Below are positions 46,968 to 55,586 of a stretch of 64,000 bases of DNA, one piece after another. Where the stretch lies: positions 35,418 to 99,417 of the forward strand of contig NZ_LOPU01000013.1 of the NCBI RefSeq assembly GCF_001469955.1, read 5' to 3'. The stretch's first letter is position 1; each line of letters opens with the position of its first letter. A program made the translations under genes and the position numbers. The DNA is from Haloprofundus marisrubri (GTDB taxonomy: Archaea > Halobacteriota > Halobacteria > Halobacteriales > Haloferacaceae). The notes under the pieces are model-generated. The model was not told where the DNA came from, did not search any database, and was given only the letters and a program-made list of their open reading frames with translations.

Positions 46968-48364
46968 TCCGACAACGACCCCAGACCGGTGCTCGACTCG
47001 CCGTGTTGGACCCAGACCGTCTTGCGGTTGACGAACTCGTGGATGCCGTGTTCGGAGAGTTCGCGGCCGTACCCCGAATCCTTCACGCCGCCGAACGGAA
47101 CCCGCGGGTCGGATTTCACGATTTCGTTGACGAAACAGCAGCCGGCGTCGAACGCTCTTGCGAACTGCTCGCCTCGTTGCGCGTCTTCGGTCCAGACGCT
47201 CGCACCGAGGCCGAACGGCGTGTCGTTCGCCCGTTCGATGGCCTCTTGCTCGCTCTCGACGCGCCACAACGACGCGACGGGGCCGAATATCTCGTCGTCG
47301 TCGGCGGGCGTCCCCTCGGGAATGTCGGCTAAGACGGTCGCCGGGTAGTACGCACCCTCTCTGTCCATCGGTCCGCCGCCGGCCAGTACCGTCGCGCCCG
47401 CGTCGGCGGTCTCTTCGACCTGTTCGTGGAGGCCGTCGACGAGACTTGCTTGGGCCTGTGGGCCGAGTTCGGTGCTCTCGTCCATCGGGTCGCCGACGGT
47501 GAGCGCCTCCATCTCCTCGACGAACCGCTCTTCGAACTCGTCGTACACCTCGTCCATCACGACGAACCGCTTGGCGGCGATGCAGGACTGGCCGTTGTTC
47601 TGGACGCGGCCGTAGACGGCGCTTTTCACCGCGCGTTCGACGTCGGCGTCGTCGAGAACGACGAAGGGGTCGCTCCCGCCGAGTTCGAGCACGGATTTCT
47701 TGAGGTTCTCACCGGCCGTCGCGGCGACGGCGCGCCCGGCGGGGCCGCTGCCGGTGAGCGTCACGCCGTGCAGACGCTCGTCTTCGATGATGCCCTCCAC
47801 GAGGTCGGTGCCGATGAGAAGCGACTGGAACGCGCCGTCGGGAAAGCCGGCCTCCGAGAACACCTCCTCGATGGCTTTCGCACACCCCGGCACGTTCGAG
47901 GCGTGTTTCAGCAGGCCGACGTTGCCCGCGGCGAGGTTCGGCGCGGCGAAGCGAAACACCTGCCAGAACGGGAAGTTCCACGGCATCACTGCCAAAACCG
48001 GTCCCAGCGGTTCGTAGCTCACGAACGCGTGGGCGTCGGCCTCGGTCCCGATAACCTCGTCTTGGAGGTGTTCTTCGGCCGTCTCGGCGTAGTAGTCGCA
48101 GACCCACGCGCATTTTTCCACCTCCGCGCGCGCTTGGACGACGGGTTTGCCCATCTCCCGCGTCATCAGTTCGGCGTACTCGTTGGTGTTCTCTCGAAGC
48201 ACCTCGCCCGCGCGCTTCAGAAGCGAACAACGGTGGGCGAAACTCGTCTCGCGCCACTCCGCAAACGTCTCCGTCGCCCGGTCGAGGGCGGCGTCGACGC
48301 TCCCCTCGTCGTCGTCCTCGTAGCTATCGAGTTGCTCGCCAGTCGCCGGATTGACGCTCTCCAT
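46964..48364 (-). CDS. NAD(P)-dependent aldehyde dehydrogenase (succinate-semialdehyde type)
   Basis: Oxidises an aldehyde to the acid. 466 residues. The general base is E227 in VLELGGSDPFVV, and the nucleophile is C261 in NNGQSCIAAKRF. The N-terminal SVNPATGEQLDSYEDDD and the motif MPWNFPFWQVFRFAAP resemble the GabD/Sad group, which uses succinate semialdehyde and similar short aldehydes. It is the first gene of a coupled pair with the ThDP enzyme. Together they suggest conversion of a 2-oxoacid through an aldehyde to an acid. Confidence 0.9.
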   Translation of the reverse strand: MESVNPATGEQLDSYEDDDEGSVDAALDRATETFAEWRETSFAHRCSLLKRAGEVLRENTNEYAELMTREMGKPVVQARAEVEKCAWVCDYYAETAEEHLQDEVIGTEADAHAFVSYEPLGPVLAVMPWNFPFWQVFRFAAPNLAAGNVGLLKHASNVPGCAKAIEEVFSEAGFPDGAFQSLLIGTDLVEGIIEDERLHGVTLTGSGPAGRAVAATAGENLKKSVLELGGSDPFVVLDDADVERAVKSAVYGRVQNNGQSCIAAKRFVVMDEVYDEFEERFVEEMEALTVGDPMDESTELGPQAQASLVDGLHEQVEETADAGATVLAGGGPMDREGAYYPATVLADIPEGTPADDDEIFGPVASLWRVESEQEAIERANDTPFGLGASVWTEDAQRGEQFARAFDAGCCFVNEIVKSDPRVPFGGVKDSGYGRELSEHGIHEFVNRKTVWVQHGESSTGLGSLSE

Positions 48365-48464
48365 AGCTTCGAAGACGGAAGCGAGTTGTTTAGTCGTTCG
48401 CCGGCAAGGGGATAGAGTCGTTCGCCGGTAAGGAAGTGGAGTCGCCCCTACAGGCTGACCCCGC

Positions 48465-49064
48465 TCACCCGAGGATGAGAAGCACGGTCACGCCCACCGT
48501 CGGCACGGTGAAGACGGCGTAGACGACTTTGCTCCACGCCAGCACCTTCCGGCCGTCGAGCGGGCCGAACGGAATCATGTTGAACGCGGCCAAGAAGAGG
48601 TTGATAATCACTCCGAGGTTGGCGACGCTGGCGAGGAAGCCGCCGACCGGAACGACGAGCGCCAGCGGAATGAACAGCAGCGCCAACACGACGTTGACCG
48701 CCGGTCCCGCGAGTGCGATGAGGCCGTGTTGTCGTTCGGTGAGCATCCCGCGGTGGTGGACCGCACCCGGCGCGGCGAAGATGAAGCCGAGAAACGCGCT
48801 GAGAAGCGCCAACACGAGCATGCTGTAGTCCGCGCGGAACTCTGCGACCTGTCCGTAGTGGACGGCGACGACTTTGTGGCCGAGTTCGTGCAGGAGGAAG
48901 CCGACACCCGCGGTCAAAAGGCTGACTGCGAGCGCCGAGACCGGACCCTCTTGGAGCAACGAAATCGGGTCTCCACCGGCGAAGAACACCGCGAACGCGA
49001 CGCCGAGGACGACCCACGCGACGAGCAGGTCACGGACCTCGCGGCCGCTGAACGTGAGATTCAC
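48465..49064 (-). CDS. Site-2 protease-like membrane metalloprotease (M50)
   Basis: 199 residues with about five membrane helices. The zinc motif is HELGH at residues 59-63, inside a helix (TAGVGFLLHELGHKVVAVHYG). The second M50 motif is NMIPFGPLDGRKVL (Asp ligand). Such proteins cleave membrane-spanning segments. The GTG start overlaps the TGA of the TraB-family gene (GTGA), giving strong translational coupling. The substrate could be a membrane-bound regulator; none is seen nearby. Confidence 0.88.
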   Translation of the reverse strand: MNLTFSGREVRDLLVAWVVLGVAFAVFFAGGDPISLLQEGPVSALAVSLLTAGVGFLLHELGHKVVAVHYGQVAEFRADYSMLVLALLSAFLGFIFAAPGAVHHRGMLTERQHGLIALAGPAVNVVLALLFIPLALVVPVGGFLASVANLGVIINLFLAAFNMIPFGPLDGRKVLAWSKVVYAVFTVPTVGVTVLLILG

Positions 49065-50737
49065 GTCAGCGCCCCCCAGATGAGTTCGGCGCTGTTGCGC
49101 GCGCCGTCGACCATCAGTCGGGTGACCGCCTCCGCGCCGCCGAGTTCCGCACCGAATAGCGGGAGGATGTACGTCACGAACAGCAAGCTAGCGATGATGC
49201 TGCCGATGTTCGTCATGGCGACGACCATGATGAGCCGAAACAGCGGCACGTCGAACATCTGGCCCATCAGTTCGCCCAGCGGCGTCTCCTCGTCCGTCAG
49301 GAGTTCGTTCAGCCGACCGATGTCGGCGACGTTCACGGCGGTGTGGCGCAGTTCCATGTAGCCGGTGAACCATCCGGGTGCGAGAAGCGGGTTGACCGAG
49401 GTCATCCACGCGACGAGACCGCCGACGGTCGCAGACGACCAGCGCGCGCCGGCGAGTTTGGCGAGGCCGGCGGCGAAGATGCCGTTGACGAGGAACCACG
49501 CGCCGAACAGCCGAAGCAGGAAGCCGTCTCTGACGCCCGCCATCGCCAAGAGGAGGAAGAACGCGACGAAACCGACGGAGACGAGCGTCCCGATAATCTT
49601 CGCCCACGGGATGCCGCGCTTCTCCGCGACGCCGGTCAGCGACTCCATCGGCGGCAGCGTCTCCGGATTCCGCAGGTAGTTCTCGATGCCCTGTTTGTGG
49701 CCCGCACCGACGACGGCGATGACGTCCTTGCCTTGGTTTCGGAGGGAAACGATGTTGTGCGCGAGGTAGGCGTCACGCTCGTCGATGAGCGCTTCCGCGC
49801 CGCCGGGGCTGAACTCCCGGAACTCCTCCATCATCACGCTCACCACGTCGGTGTCGGTGAGTTCCGCCATGTCGAGTTCGTCGATATCCTCGCCGCGGTC
49901 CATCCCCGTCGCGGCCATCAGAACGCCGCCGAGCAGGCCGACGACGACGCCGCCGGTCATGCCGAGTGCGAGACTCCCTCCCACTTGTGTCATGAACCCG
50001 GAGAACGTCGACTGGACGAACGGGTCCGTCAGGCCGAGCGTCGCGCCGCCGAGCAGCGCCAGCGCGAGGCCGCCGGCGAGACCCGCGACGATGCTGTCGC
50101 CGTCGTCGACGACGAGGGAGGCGAGCCACGAGATGGCGATGCCGGAGCCGACGCCCAGAAGCGCCGACCCGAGCGCGCGGACGAACACCGCCTCGGTAAG
50201 GCCGAGAAAGCCGCCGAGAACGGCGATAATCGGGCCGGCGACGAAGCCGACGAGCAAGCCCAGCATGAGGCCGACGATGCGGGCGTCGGTGACGCCGAAG
50301 ACGAGGCCGCCCGCCATCCGGAGCTTCTCGATAAAGCCCATCCGCGCCCAGAAGCGCTGGATGGTGGTCTGGATGTCGCGGTCGACGAGCGCCACGTCGA
50401 TGCCGTGTTCCTGCGCCGTCTCGACGGCCGCGAGCATATCCGCGCCGGGTTTCACGTCGAACTTGTCGCCCATCTGTGCCTGCACGTACGAGAGCATCCA
50501 GTAGGCGATGAACTGAAAGACCGTGTTCCCCTGCAGCAGTTCGCTGGGGTCGAGGTCGTCGGGCGTCTCGCCCTGCATCTGCCGATAGCGTCCCTCGTCG
50601 AGTTCGACGGCGACCACGTCGGGTCGCTCGGCCTCGATGGTCTCTTCGACCTCGCGGACGCTGTCGGCGGAGACGTGCGCGGTGCCGACGACGCGCACGT
50701 GTCCCGTCTCGGGGGCGGACTCCGCTCTGTTACTCAT
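49061..50737 (-). CDS. TraB/GumN family membrane protein
   Basis: 558 residues. The N-terminal TraB domain (VRVVGTAHVSADSVREVEETIEAERPDVVAVELDEGRY) contains the conserved GTAHVS and ExD motifs of this predicted metalloprotease-like family (related to Tiki/EreA). A basic/acidic middle (VALVDRDIQTTIQRFWARM) is followed by a membrane part with about eight helices; the later domain marker is VVGAGHKQGIENYL near 345. Function in archaea is unknown; the bacterial relative shuts down a pheromone. It is coupled to the site-2 protease gene. Confidence 0.85.
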   Translation of the reverse strand: MSNRAESAPETGHVRVVGTAHVSADSVREVEETIEAERPDVVAVELDEGRYRQMQGETPDDLDPSELLQGNTVFQFIAYWMLSYVQAQMGDKFDVKPGADMLAAVETAQEHGIDVALVDRDIQTTIQRFWARMGFIEKLRMAGGLVFGVTDARIVGLMLGLLVGFVAGPIIAVLGGFLGLTEAVFVRALGSALLGVGSGIAISWLASLVVDDGDSIVAGLAGGLALALLGGATLGLTDPFVQSTFSGFMTQVGGSLALGMTGGVVVGLLGGVLMAATGMDRGEDIDELDMAELTDTDVVSVMMEEFREFSPGGAEALIDERDAYLAHNIVSLRNQGKDVIAVVGAGHKQGIENYLRNPETLPPMESLTGVAEKRGIPWAKIIGTLVSVGFVAFFLLLAMAGVRDGFLLRLFGAWFLVNGIFAAGLAKLAGARWSSATVGGLVAWMTSVNPLLAPGWFTGYMELRHTAVNVADIGRLNELLTDEETPLGELMGQMFDVPLFRLIMVVAMTNIGSIIASLLFVTYILPLFGAELGGAEAVTRLMVDGARNSAELIWGALT

Positions 50738-50959
50738 CGACCTCCGCTACAAGTTCACCCCTGTTATCAGTGTCGGAGTCGTGAACCAATCTCTCGGCGG
50801 ATTCGACAAGAGAGGTAACCTCTCGTCATCGAGGCAGCGGTGATTCGCATCGGCTACGCTGCAGTACTCCGCGGCCTCCACACCGCGACCGTCGGCGTCG
50901 CCCACACCGTGGTCGTCCGCGTCATCCACGCTTTTGTCGCCTCCGCACGACGTGGGGGT

Positions 50960-52312
50960 ATGACAATCGTCCGCAACGCCGCCGAACTCGGCGGGACGGA
51001 TGCCCGCGAGACGGCGCTGGCCTGTCTGGAGGCCGGTATCGCCGCGGCGAACCCCGAACGCGTCGTCGCCGACGCGGTGACGCTCGACGACCAGATGCTA
51101 CACATCGCCGACGACCAGTACGACCTCACCGACTACGACGACGTGCTCGTTCTCGGCGGCGGGAAGGCGGGCGTCGGCGTCGCTCGTGCGCTCGAAGGCG
51201 TACTGGACGACCGCATCACCGACGGCGTCGTCGTCGTTCCCGACGCCGCCGACCTCTCCCGTGTCTCCGTCGTCGTCGGTGACCACCCCGTTCCAAGCGA
51301 ACGCGGCGTCGAAGGCACGAGACGACTGCTCGAACTCGCGGAGGCGGCCGACGAACGGACGCTCGTCCTCGCCGTCGTCACCGGCGGGGGGAGTGCGCTG
51401 CTCGCCGCGCCTGCCGGCGACGTGAGCCTCGGAGATTTGCGAGAAACCACTGACGCGCTGCTCGACAGCGGCGCGGAGATAGCGGAGATGAACGCCGTCC
51501 GCAAGCATCTCTCGGCTATCAAAGGCGGCCGTCTCGCCCGAACTGCCGCACCCGCGACGGTGGTCGGCCTCGTGCTGAGCGACGTCGTCGGCGACGATTT
51601 GAGCGTCATCGCCAGCGGTCCGACCGCTCCCGACGAGACGAGTTATGCCGACGCCCTTGACGTACTGGAGCGATACGGTATCGACGCACCCGAATCTGTT
51701 CGAATGCGACTCGAACGTGGCGCGGCGGGCGAACTCGACGAGACGCCTCGGAACACGGACCCCGTCTTCGACCGGGTCCGAAACGTGCTGCTCGGGAGCA
51801 ACTTCGGTTCGCTCGACGCGGCCAGAAACGAAGCCGAATCGTGGGGCTACGACACCTGTATCCTCTCGTCACGAGTTCGAGGCGAGTCACGGGAAGCCGC
51901 GAAGACGCACGCCGCAGTCGCCGAAGAAGCAATTTTCACCGGAAACCCGGTGTCCCCCCCGGCAGTGGTACTCTCAGGCGGTGAGACGACGGTGACGGTG
52001 CGGGGCGACGGCACCGGCGGACCGAATCAGGAGTTCGCGCTCTCGGCGGCCATCGAGTTCGCAACGGCGTGGCGAACTGAGACCGAAGTCGTTCTCGCCT
52101 GCGCCGACACCGACGGCCGCGACGGCGGTACCGACGTCGCCGGCGCTGTCGTCGACGCCGACACCGTCGACGACGTGGCCACCGCTCGGACGGCCCTCGC
52201 CGACAACGACGCCTTCGACTATCTCGACGCCCGTGGCGCTATTGTCGACACCGGACCCACGGGAACCAACGTCAACGATTTGCGGGTGTTGGTCGTCGAA
52301 CAACCCGAATAG
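50960..52312 (+). CDS. Glycerate 2-kinase (GckA/MOFRL family)
   Basis: Phosphorylates D-glycerate, feeding sugar-acid breakdown into the lower glycolysis. 450 residues from MTIVRNAAELGG. N-terminal DUF4147 shows LVLGGGKAGVGVARALEGVL-like and VVTGGGSALLAAPAGDVSLGDLRETTDALL. The MOFRL domain shows VVLSGGETTVTVRGDGTGGPNQEFALSAA and TDGRDGGTDVAGAVVD. An early start at 50840 gives an atypical tail and is rejected. It stands alone. Haloarchaea are known to use this kinase type for glycerate. Confidence 0.88.
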   Translation: MTIVRNAAELGGTDARETALACLEAGIAAANPERVVADAVTLDDQMLHIADDQYDLTDYDDVLVLGGGKAGVGVARALEGVLDDRITDGVVVVPDAADLSRVSVVVGDHPVPSERGVEGTRRLLELAEAADERTLVLAVVTGGGSALLAAPAGDVSLGDLRETTDALLDSGAEIAEMNAVRKHLSAIKGGRLARTAAPATVVGLVLSDVVGDDLSVIASGPTAPDETSYADALDVLERYGIDAPESVRMRLERGAAGELDETPRNTDPVFDRVRNVLLGSNFGSLDAARNEAESWGYDTCILSSRVRGESREAAKTHAAVAEEAIFTGNPVSPPAVVLSGGETTVTVRGDGTGGPNQEFALSAAIEFATAWRTETEVVLACADTDGRDGGTDVAGAVVDADTVDDVATARTALADNDAFDYLDARGAIVDTGPTGTNVNDLRVLVVEQPE

Positions 52313-52365
52313 CGTCGTTCGGTTGACGAAAACGGTTTTGTTCGCCGGTGGGATACTCTCCCGAC

Positions 52366-52980
52366 ATGGCGAGACTGTTGCCCTCCACGCCCGACACTTC
52401 CGCCGCTGACGAGGCGGAACCGCGGGTCATCGGCGTCGACAGTGAGGACGCCGACGACCTGCTGTCGGCGCTCTCCTCCGACACCGCCCGAAAACTGCTG
52501 TCGATGCTCCACGACGACCCCGACACGCCGTCGGGCCTCGCTTCGCGCGTCGACTCCTCGCTGCAGAACGTCCAGTACCACCTCAAGAAACTCGAACGCG
52601 CGGGGTTGGTCGACGTCGTCGACACCGTCTACTCCGAGAAAGGCCGTGAGATGAACGTCTACGCGCCCGCAGACCGCCCGCTCGTCGTTTTCGCCGGCCG
52701 CGAGTCCGAGAGCGCCGGGTTGAAAGCTGCGCTCAAACGCTTGCTGGCGAGCGTGGGTATCCTCGCCGCCGTCAGCGTCGTGGTCCAAATCGCCGCGACT
52801 GGACAACTTCCGTTCGTCGCGCAGTCGGGTGCCGGCGACGGCGGGAGCGCCGAACTTGCCACGTCCGCCGTCGAGACGACGGCCTCTACTGCCCCCGCGT
52901 TCCCCCCGGGTCTGGCCTTTTTCCTCGGTGGCCTCGTCGTTCTCGCGTTCGGTTTCGCGCTCTGGTACGCCCGCCGCTGA
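52366..52980 (+). CDS. Membrane-anchored ArsR-like HTH protein
   Basis: 204 residues. The N-terminal winged helix (LLSALSSDTARKLLSMLHDDPDTPSGLASRVDSSLQNVQYHLKKLERAGLVDVVDTVYSEKG) is of ArsR type, at about 30-95. Two hydrophobic helices follow (LLASVGILAAVSVVVQIAA near 126 and PPGLAFFLGGLVVLAFGFALWYARR at the end), separated by a 45-residue Ser/Thr-rich loop predicted to be outside. This is a one-component regulator fixed to the membrane. Signal and targets are unknown. Confidence 0.78.
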   Translation: MARLLPSTPDTSAADEAEPRVIGVDSEDADDLLSALSSDTARKLLSMLHDDPDTPSGLASRVDSSLQNVQYHLKKLERAGLVDVVDTVYSEKGREMNVYAPADRPLVVFAGRESESAGLKAALKRLLASVGILAAVSVVVQIAATGQLPFVAQSGAGDGGSAELATSAVETTASTAPAFPPGLAFFLGGLVVLAFGFALWYARR

Positions 52981-53078
52981 CACCGGACGCGACAGACGTT
53001 CGTCTTTTCGTGAGAGTGTCGAATGAGTTTCTCTCTCCATACCCTGTCTGTTCGCGCGAGTTGCGGGTCGCAGGTAGC

Positions 53079-53086
53079 TATTTACC
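53079..53086 (+). promoter_or_regulatory. TATA-like box of DUF151 gene
   Basis: TATTTACC is 22-29 nt before the ATG at 53108, as expected for a leaderless transcript. Confidence 0.45.
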
Positions 53087-53107
53087 TTCGACGACGAACG
53101 TGTGAGC

Positions 53108-53560
53108 ATGGAGCATACTGCCGAAGTGGAGGGCATTGGCGTCGGCGTCGGCTCCGACGGGACGAACGTCCCCGCCGTCGTTCTCCGCGCCCGCGAGGAA
53201 GTCCTCCCGATATTCGTCACCGCCGACCAAGCACAGACCATCCGTCTCGGCCTCGCCGGCGAACCGTTCGAGCGCCCGTTGACCCACGACCTTCTCGTCG
53301 ATATGGTGACCGAGTTCGGCGGCGCTATCGACGGCGTCCGCATCGACGACCTTTCGGACGGAACGTTCTACGCGAAACTCGACGCCGAACGCTACGAGGA
53401 CGGCGAACCGGTGAGCTACGTCTTCGACGCCCGCCCGAGCGACGCTATCGCTCTCGCCGTCCGCGTCGACTGCCCGATTCTCGTCTCCGACGAGATTCTC
53501 GACTCCGCCGGTCGTCCGCCGTCCGCTATCGACCTCTCGCCGGACGACGACGAGTTCTAG
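53108..53560 (+). CDS. Bifunctional nuclease family protein (DUF151)
   Basis: 150 residues. The central motif LPIFVTADQAQTIRLGLAGEPFERPLTHDLLVDMVTEFG, and later DGTFYAKL and FDARPSDAIALAVRVDCPILVSDEIL, are collinear with the DUF151 domain of plant bifunctional nucleases and bacterial relatives. The archaeal role is not established. ATG at 53108 is preferred over GTG at 53102. The stop is followed directly by copy 2 of the hairpin repeat. Confidence 0.88.
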   Translation: MEHTAEVEGIGVGVGSDGTNVPAVVLRAREEVLPIFVTADQAQTIRLGLAGEPFERPLTHDLLVDMVTEFGGAIDGVRIDDLSDGTFYAKLDAERYEDGEPVSYVFDARPSDAIALAVRVDCPILVSDEILDSAGRPPSAIDLSPDDDEF

Positions 53561-53657
53561 CGCACCTTTTTACTGCGGGGGTGCGCTTCGCCCACCTCCG
53601 CTTGCAAAAACCTGCACAAAAAAGCCGCTCGTTCGGCTGTTCGGCCTCGCTCGCGGG
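53561..53657 (+). repeat. Intergenic hairpin repeat, copy 2
   Basis: Same block order as the element after dnaJ: CGCACC and T-run, a G/C-rich stem (here ACTGCGGGGGTG against CCACCTCCGC, imperfect), A-run, CTGCAC, A-run, GCCGCTCGTTCGG...TTCGGCCTCGCTCGCGG. It also starts immediately after a stop codon. Stem bases differ from copy 1, with partial compensation, which suggests that structure is kept. Confidence 0.6.
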
Positions 53658-53876
53658 ACACGCCGCTTCGTTCACCCCACACGAACTCACGAGCTTCACT
53701 CACCGCAAAGGGGTTGAGAGCGGCAATGCACTACCAACGTCGCTAACGGATTCTGCTACGTGAGATAGCGAACCTCAATGTCCAGCAACCGAAATATTCC
53801 ACCCACGAACATCACAGCTAACGCTGTCCACAGACACTGTAGAAATGACATACCCCACGAAGGGAGTATTCAGAGA
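53658..53876. other. Remainder of a 316-bp gene-poor stretch
   Basis: Downstream of the repeat the sequence has lower GC and no long frame. It contains one possible 31-codon frame on the minus strand (53756-53851), described separately. Nothing else is supported. Confidence 0.4.
53756..53851 (-). CDS. Possible 31-aa single-helix peptide
   Basis: A frame MSFLQCLWTALAVMFVGGIF, then RLLDIEVRYLT and a TAG stop. One hydrophobic helix covers about residues 3-20. It begins 25 nt after the thioesterase stop on the same strand, so could be cotranscribed. Codon use is less GC-biased than the neighbours. It may be a small membrane peptide, a gene remnant, or chance. Confidence 0.25.
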   Translation of the reverse strand: MSFLQCLWTALAVMFVGGIFRLLDIEVRYLT

Positions 53877-54332
53877 TTACCGCCCGTTCGACAGTTCCGC
53901 TTCCGCCGACAGCGCCTGTTCGCGCAGTCGTTCGCCCTCCTCGCTTCCGACGGTTAACGCCGGCACCGACGACGGCTTGTGGTCTTCGTCGATGGCGACG
54001 TAGACGAACAGCGATTCCGTCGTCAGTTCCGTCTCGCCCGTCTGCGGGTTCTCGCGGAACGCCTTGATGCGGACGCGGATACTCGTCTCGCCGGCTTTGT
54101 AGACGTACGCCTGAATCAGCGCGGTGTCGCCGCGCGGGATGGGTTGGACGAAGTTCACCTGCTCCATCCGGGCGGTCACGCAGGTCTGGCCGGCGAAACG
54201 CATCGCCGCCAGCGCCCCGTCGGTGTCCATCCATTTCAGCACGTTGCCCCCGTGGGCCATGTCGTAGTTGTTGGTGTCGTTCGGCTGGATGAGGTGACGG
54301 TTTTCGATGTACGTCTCCATCAGGTCGGTCAT
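53877..54332 (-). CDS. Acyl-CoA thioesterase (hotdog fold)
   Basis: 151 residues. Hydrolyses acyl-CoA. Family signature of YciA/BFIT-type enzymes: RHLIQPNDTNNYDMAHGGNVLKWMDTDGALAAMRFAGQTCVTARMEQVNFVQPIPRGD. The Asn/His/Asp cluster near residues 18-40 marks the active site. The middle AYVYKAGETSIRVRIKAFRENPQTGE is the central beta sheet. Chain-length preference is not readable. It starts 82 nt downstream of the acetyltransferase on the other side of a shared minus-strand run, so may share its transcript. Confidence 0.9.
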   Translation of the reverse strand: MTDLMETYIENRHLIQPNDTNNYDMAHGGNVLKWMDTDGALAAMRFAGQTCVTARMEQVNFVQPIPRGDTALIQAYVYKAGETSIRVRIKAFRENPQTGETELTTESLFVYVAIDEDHKPSSVPALTVGSEEGERLREQALSAEAELSNGR

Positions 54333-54414
54333 GGCTCCCGTTTCGAGCGACGACCCGATGAACGTGGCGACGAATCGTTCGTGACAGTTGCCTCGCTCAG
54401 CGTTCTCAGAACCC

Positions 54415-54969
54415 TCAGAGTTCCTTCAGCACTCGCGCGGGGTTGCCGCCGACGACGACGTCGTCGGGCACGTCGTTCGTGACCACCGCGCCGGAGGCGA
54501 CGACGGCGCGGTCACCGACCGAAACTCCGGGATTGAGTACCGCCTGCCCGCCTATCCACACGTCGTCGCCGACGGTGACCGGGTCGCCGAACTCGACGCC
54601 CTCGCGCCGCGTCTCGGCGTCGAGCGGATGCGTCGCCGTGTAGATGTGGACGCCCGGTCCCAGCAGGCAGTGCGACCCGAAGCGTATCTCGCAGACGTCG
54701 AGCATCACACAGCCGAAGTTGGCGAAGAAGTCGTCGCCGACGTGGATGTGCGACCCGTAGTCGCAGCGAAACGGCGGTTCGACGAACGCGTTCTCGCCGA
54801 CGGTGCCGAACAGTTCCGACAGTAGCGCGGCGCGCGTCTCGGGTTCGGTCTCGTCGGTGTCGTTGTACCAGCGAGTGAGCGCCCTCGCGCGTTCTCGCTC
54901 CTCGACGAGTTGCGGTTCGAACGGGTCGTAGGCGTCGCCACGGAGCATCTTCTCTTTCTCTGTGGTCAC
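54415..54969 (-). CDS. Maltose/galactoside O-acetyltransferase family protein
   Basis: 184 residues of the left-handed beta-helix acetyltransferase family. The N-terminal maltose-acetyltransferase helix domain (KEKMLRGDAYDPFEPQLVEERERARAL) is followed by hexapeptide repeats; the catalytic His is probably in IYTATHPLDAETR, and VWIGGQAVLNPGVSVGDRAVVASGAVVTNDVPDDVVVGGNPARV is the classic C-terminal coil. Transfers acetyl from acetyl-CoA to a sugar hydroxyl. The precise acceptor is unknown. Confidence 0.9.
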   Translation of the reverse strand: MTTEKEKMLRGDAYDPFEPQLVEERERARALTRWYNDTDETEPETRAALLSELFGTVGENAFVEPPFRCDYGSHIHVGDDFFANFGCVMLDVCEIRFGSHCLLGPGVHIYTATHPLDAETRREGVEFGDPVTVGDDVWIGGQAVLNPGVSVGDRAVVASGAVVTNDVPDDVVVGGNPARVLKEL

Positions 54970-55067
54970 GGTCGGTTCGTCAGTTGATGGATGGTCGGAA
55001 GTACGTTCGGGTCGCCGCAGGCGGGCGATACGGCGGTGTTTATCTCCTCAGCGGACAATCATCTCGT

Positions 55068-55538
55068 ATGGCTCCTCTCCCACGTGAAACGATGGAGAGC
55101 CCGCTCGCGCTCACGCTCGTCGTCGGTCTCGTCGCACTCGGTATCGCCGGACTCGTCGTCAACGGCGGGTTCTGGTTCCTGCTCGCGTACGTCTTCCTGT
55201 GGTCGGCGACGCTGCTGTTCATCGCCGACCCCGACCAGTTCGTCGAGCGCATCGAGGCGTGGCTCGACTTGGAGTTCGATGCCGACGCGAGTCGGCGCGA
55301 ACCTGCCGAGACGACGGCGTTCGACGCGGACCTCGCTTCCGACGCCGACCCGCTACTGACGCTCCGCGAACGCTACGCGGCGGGCGAACTCGACGACGAC
55401 GAGTTCGAGCGGATGCTCGACGTGCTACTGTCGACGGAGACGCCCGTCGACGCCCGTGAACACCACGAACACCTCGAATATCGCGAGTACGACGGGCGGC
55501 GCGAGCGCGACACAGTCACCGAACGAACCGCGAACTGA
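55068..55538 (+). CDS. Two-helix membrane protein with SHOCT domain
   Basis: 156 residues. Two N-terminal helices (LALTLVVGLVALGIAGLVV and GFWFLLAYVFLWSATLLFI), then a cytoplasmic part with a SHOCT motif LLTLRERYAAGELDDDEFERMLDVLL (about 100-125) and a charged tail rich in Glu, His and Arg. SHOCT segments are thought to mediate oligomerisation. A related protein is encoded at 61030. The start at 55068 fits a TATA-like GTTTATC about 30 nt upstream; a later ATG at 55092 is possible. Confidence 0.75.
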   Translation: MAPLPRETMESPLALTLVVGLVALGIAGLVVNGGFWFLLAYVFLWSATLLFIADPDQFVERIEAWLDLEFDADASRREPAETTAFDADLASDADPLLTLRERYAAGELDDDEFERMLDVLLSTETPVDAREHHEHLEYREYDGRRERDTVTERTAN

Positions 55539-55586
55539 GGCGACTTCGTCGCGGTACTTTTCTCTCTCGCCCGCGACGCTCGAACT

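Noticed and set aside
46968..47267. 100-residue upstream extension of the acetolactate-synthase-like gene
   Set aside because: It lies inside the aldehyde dehydrogenase in another frame and is highly basic; the ATGA overlap marks the true start.
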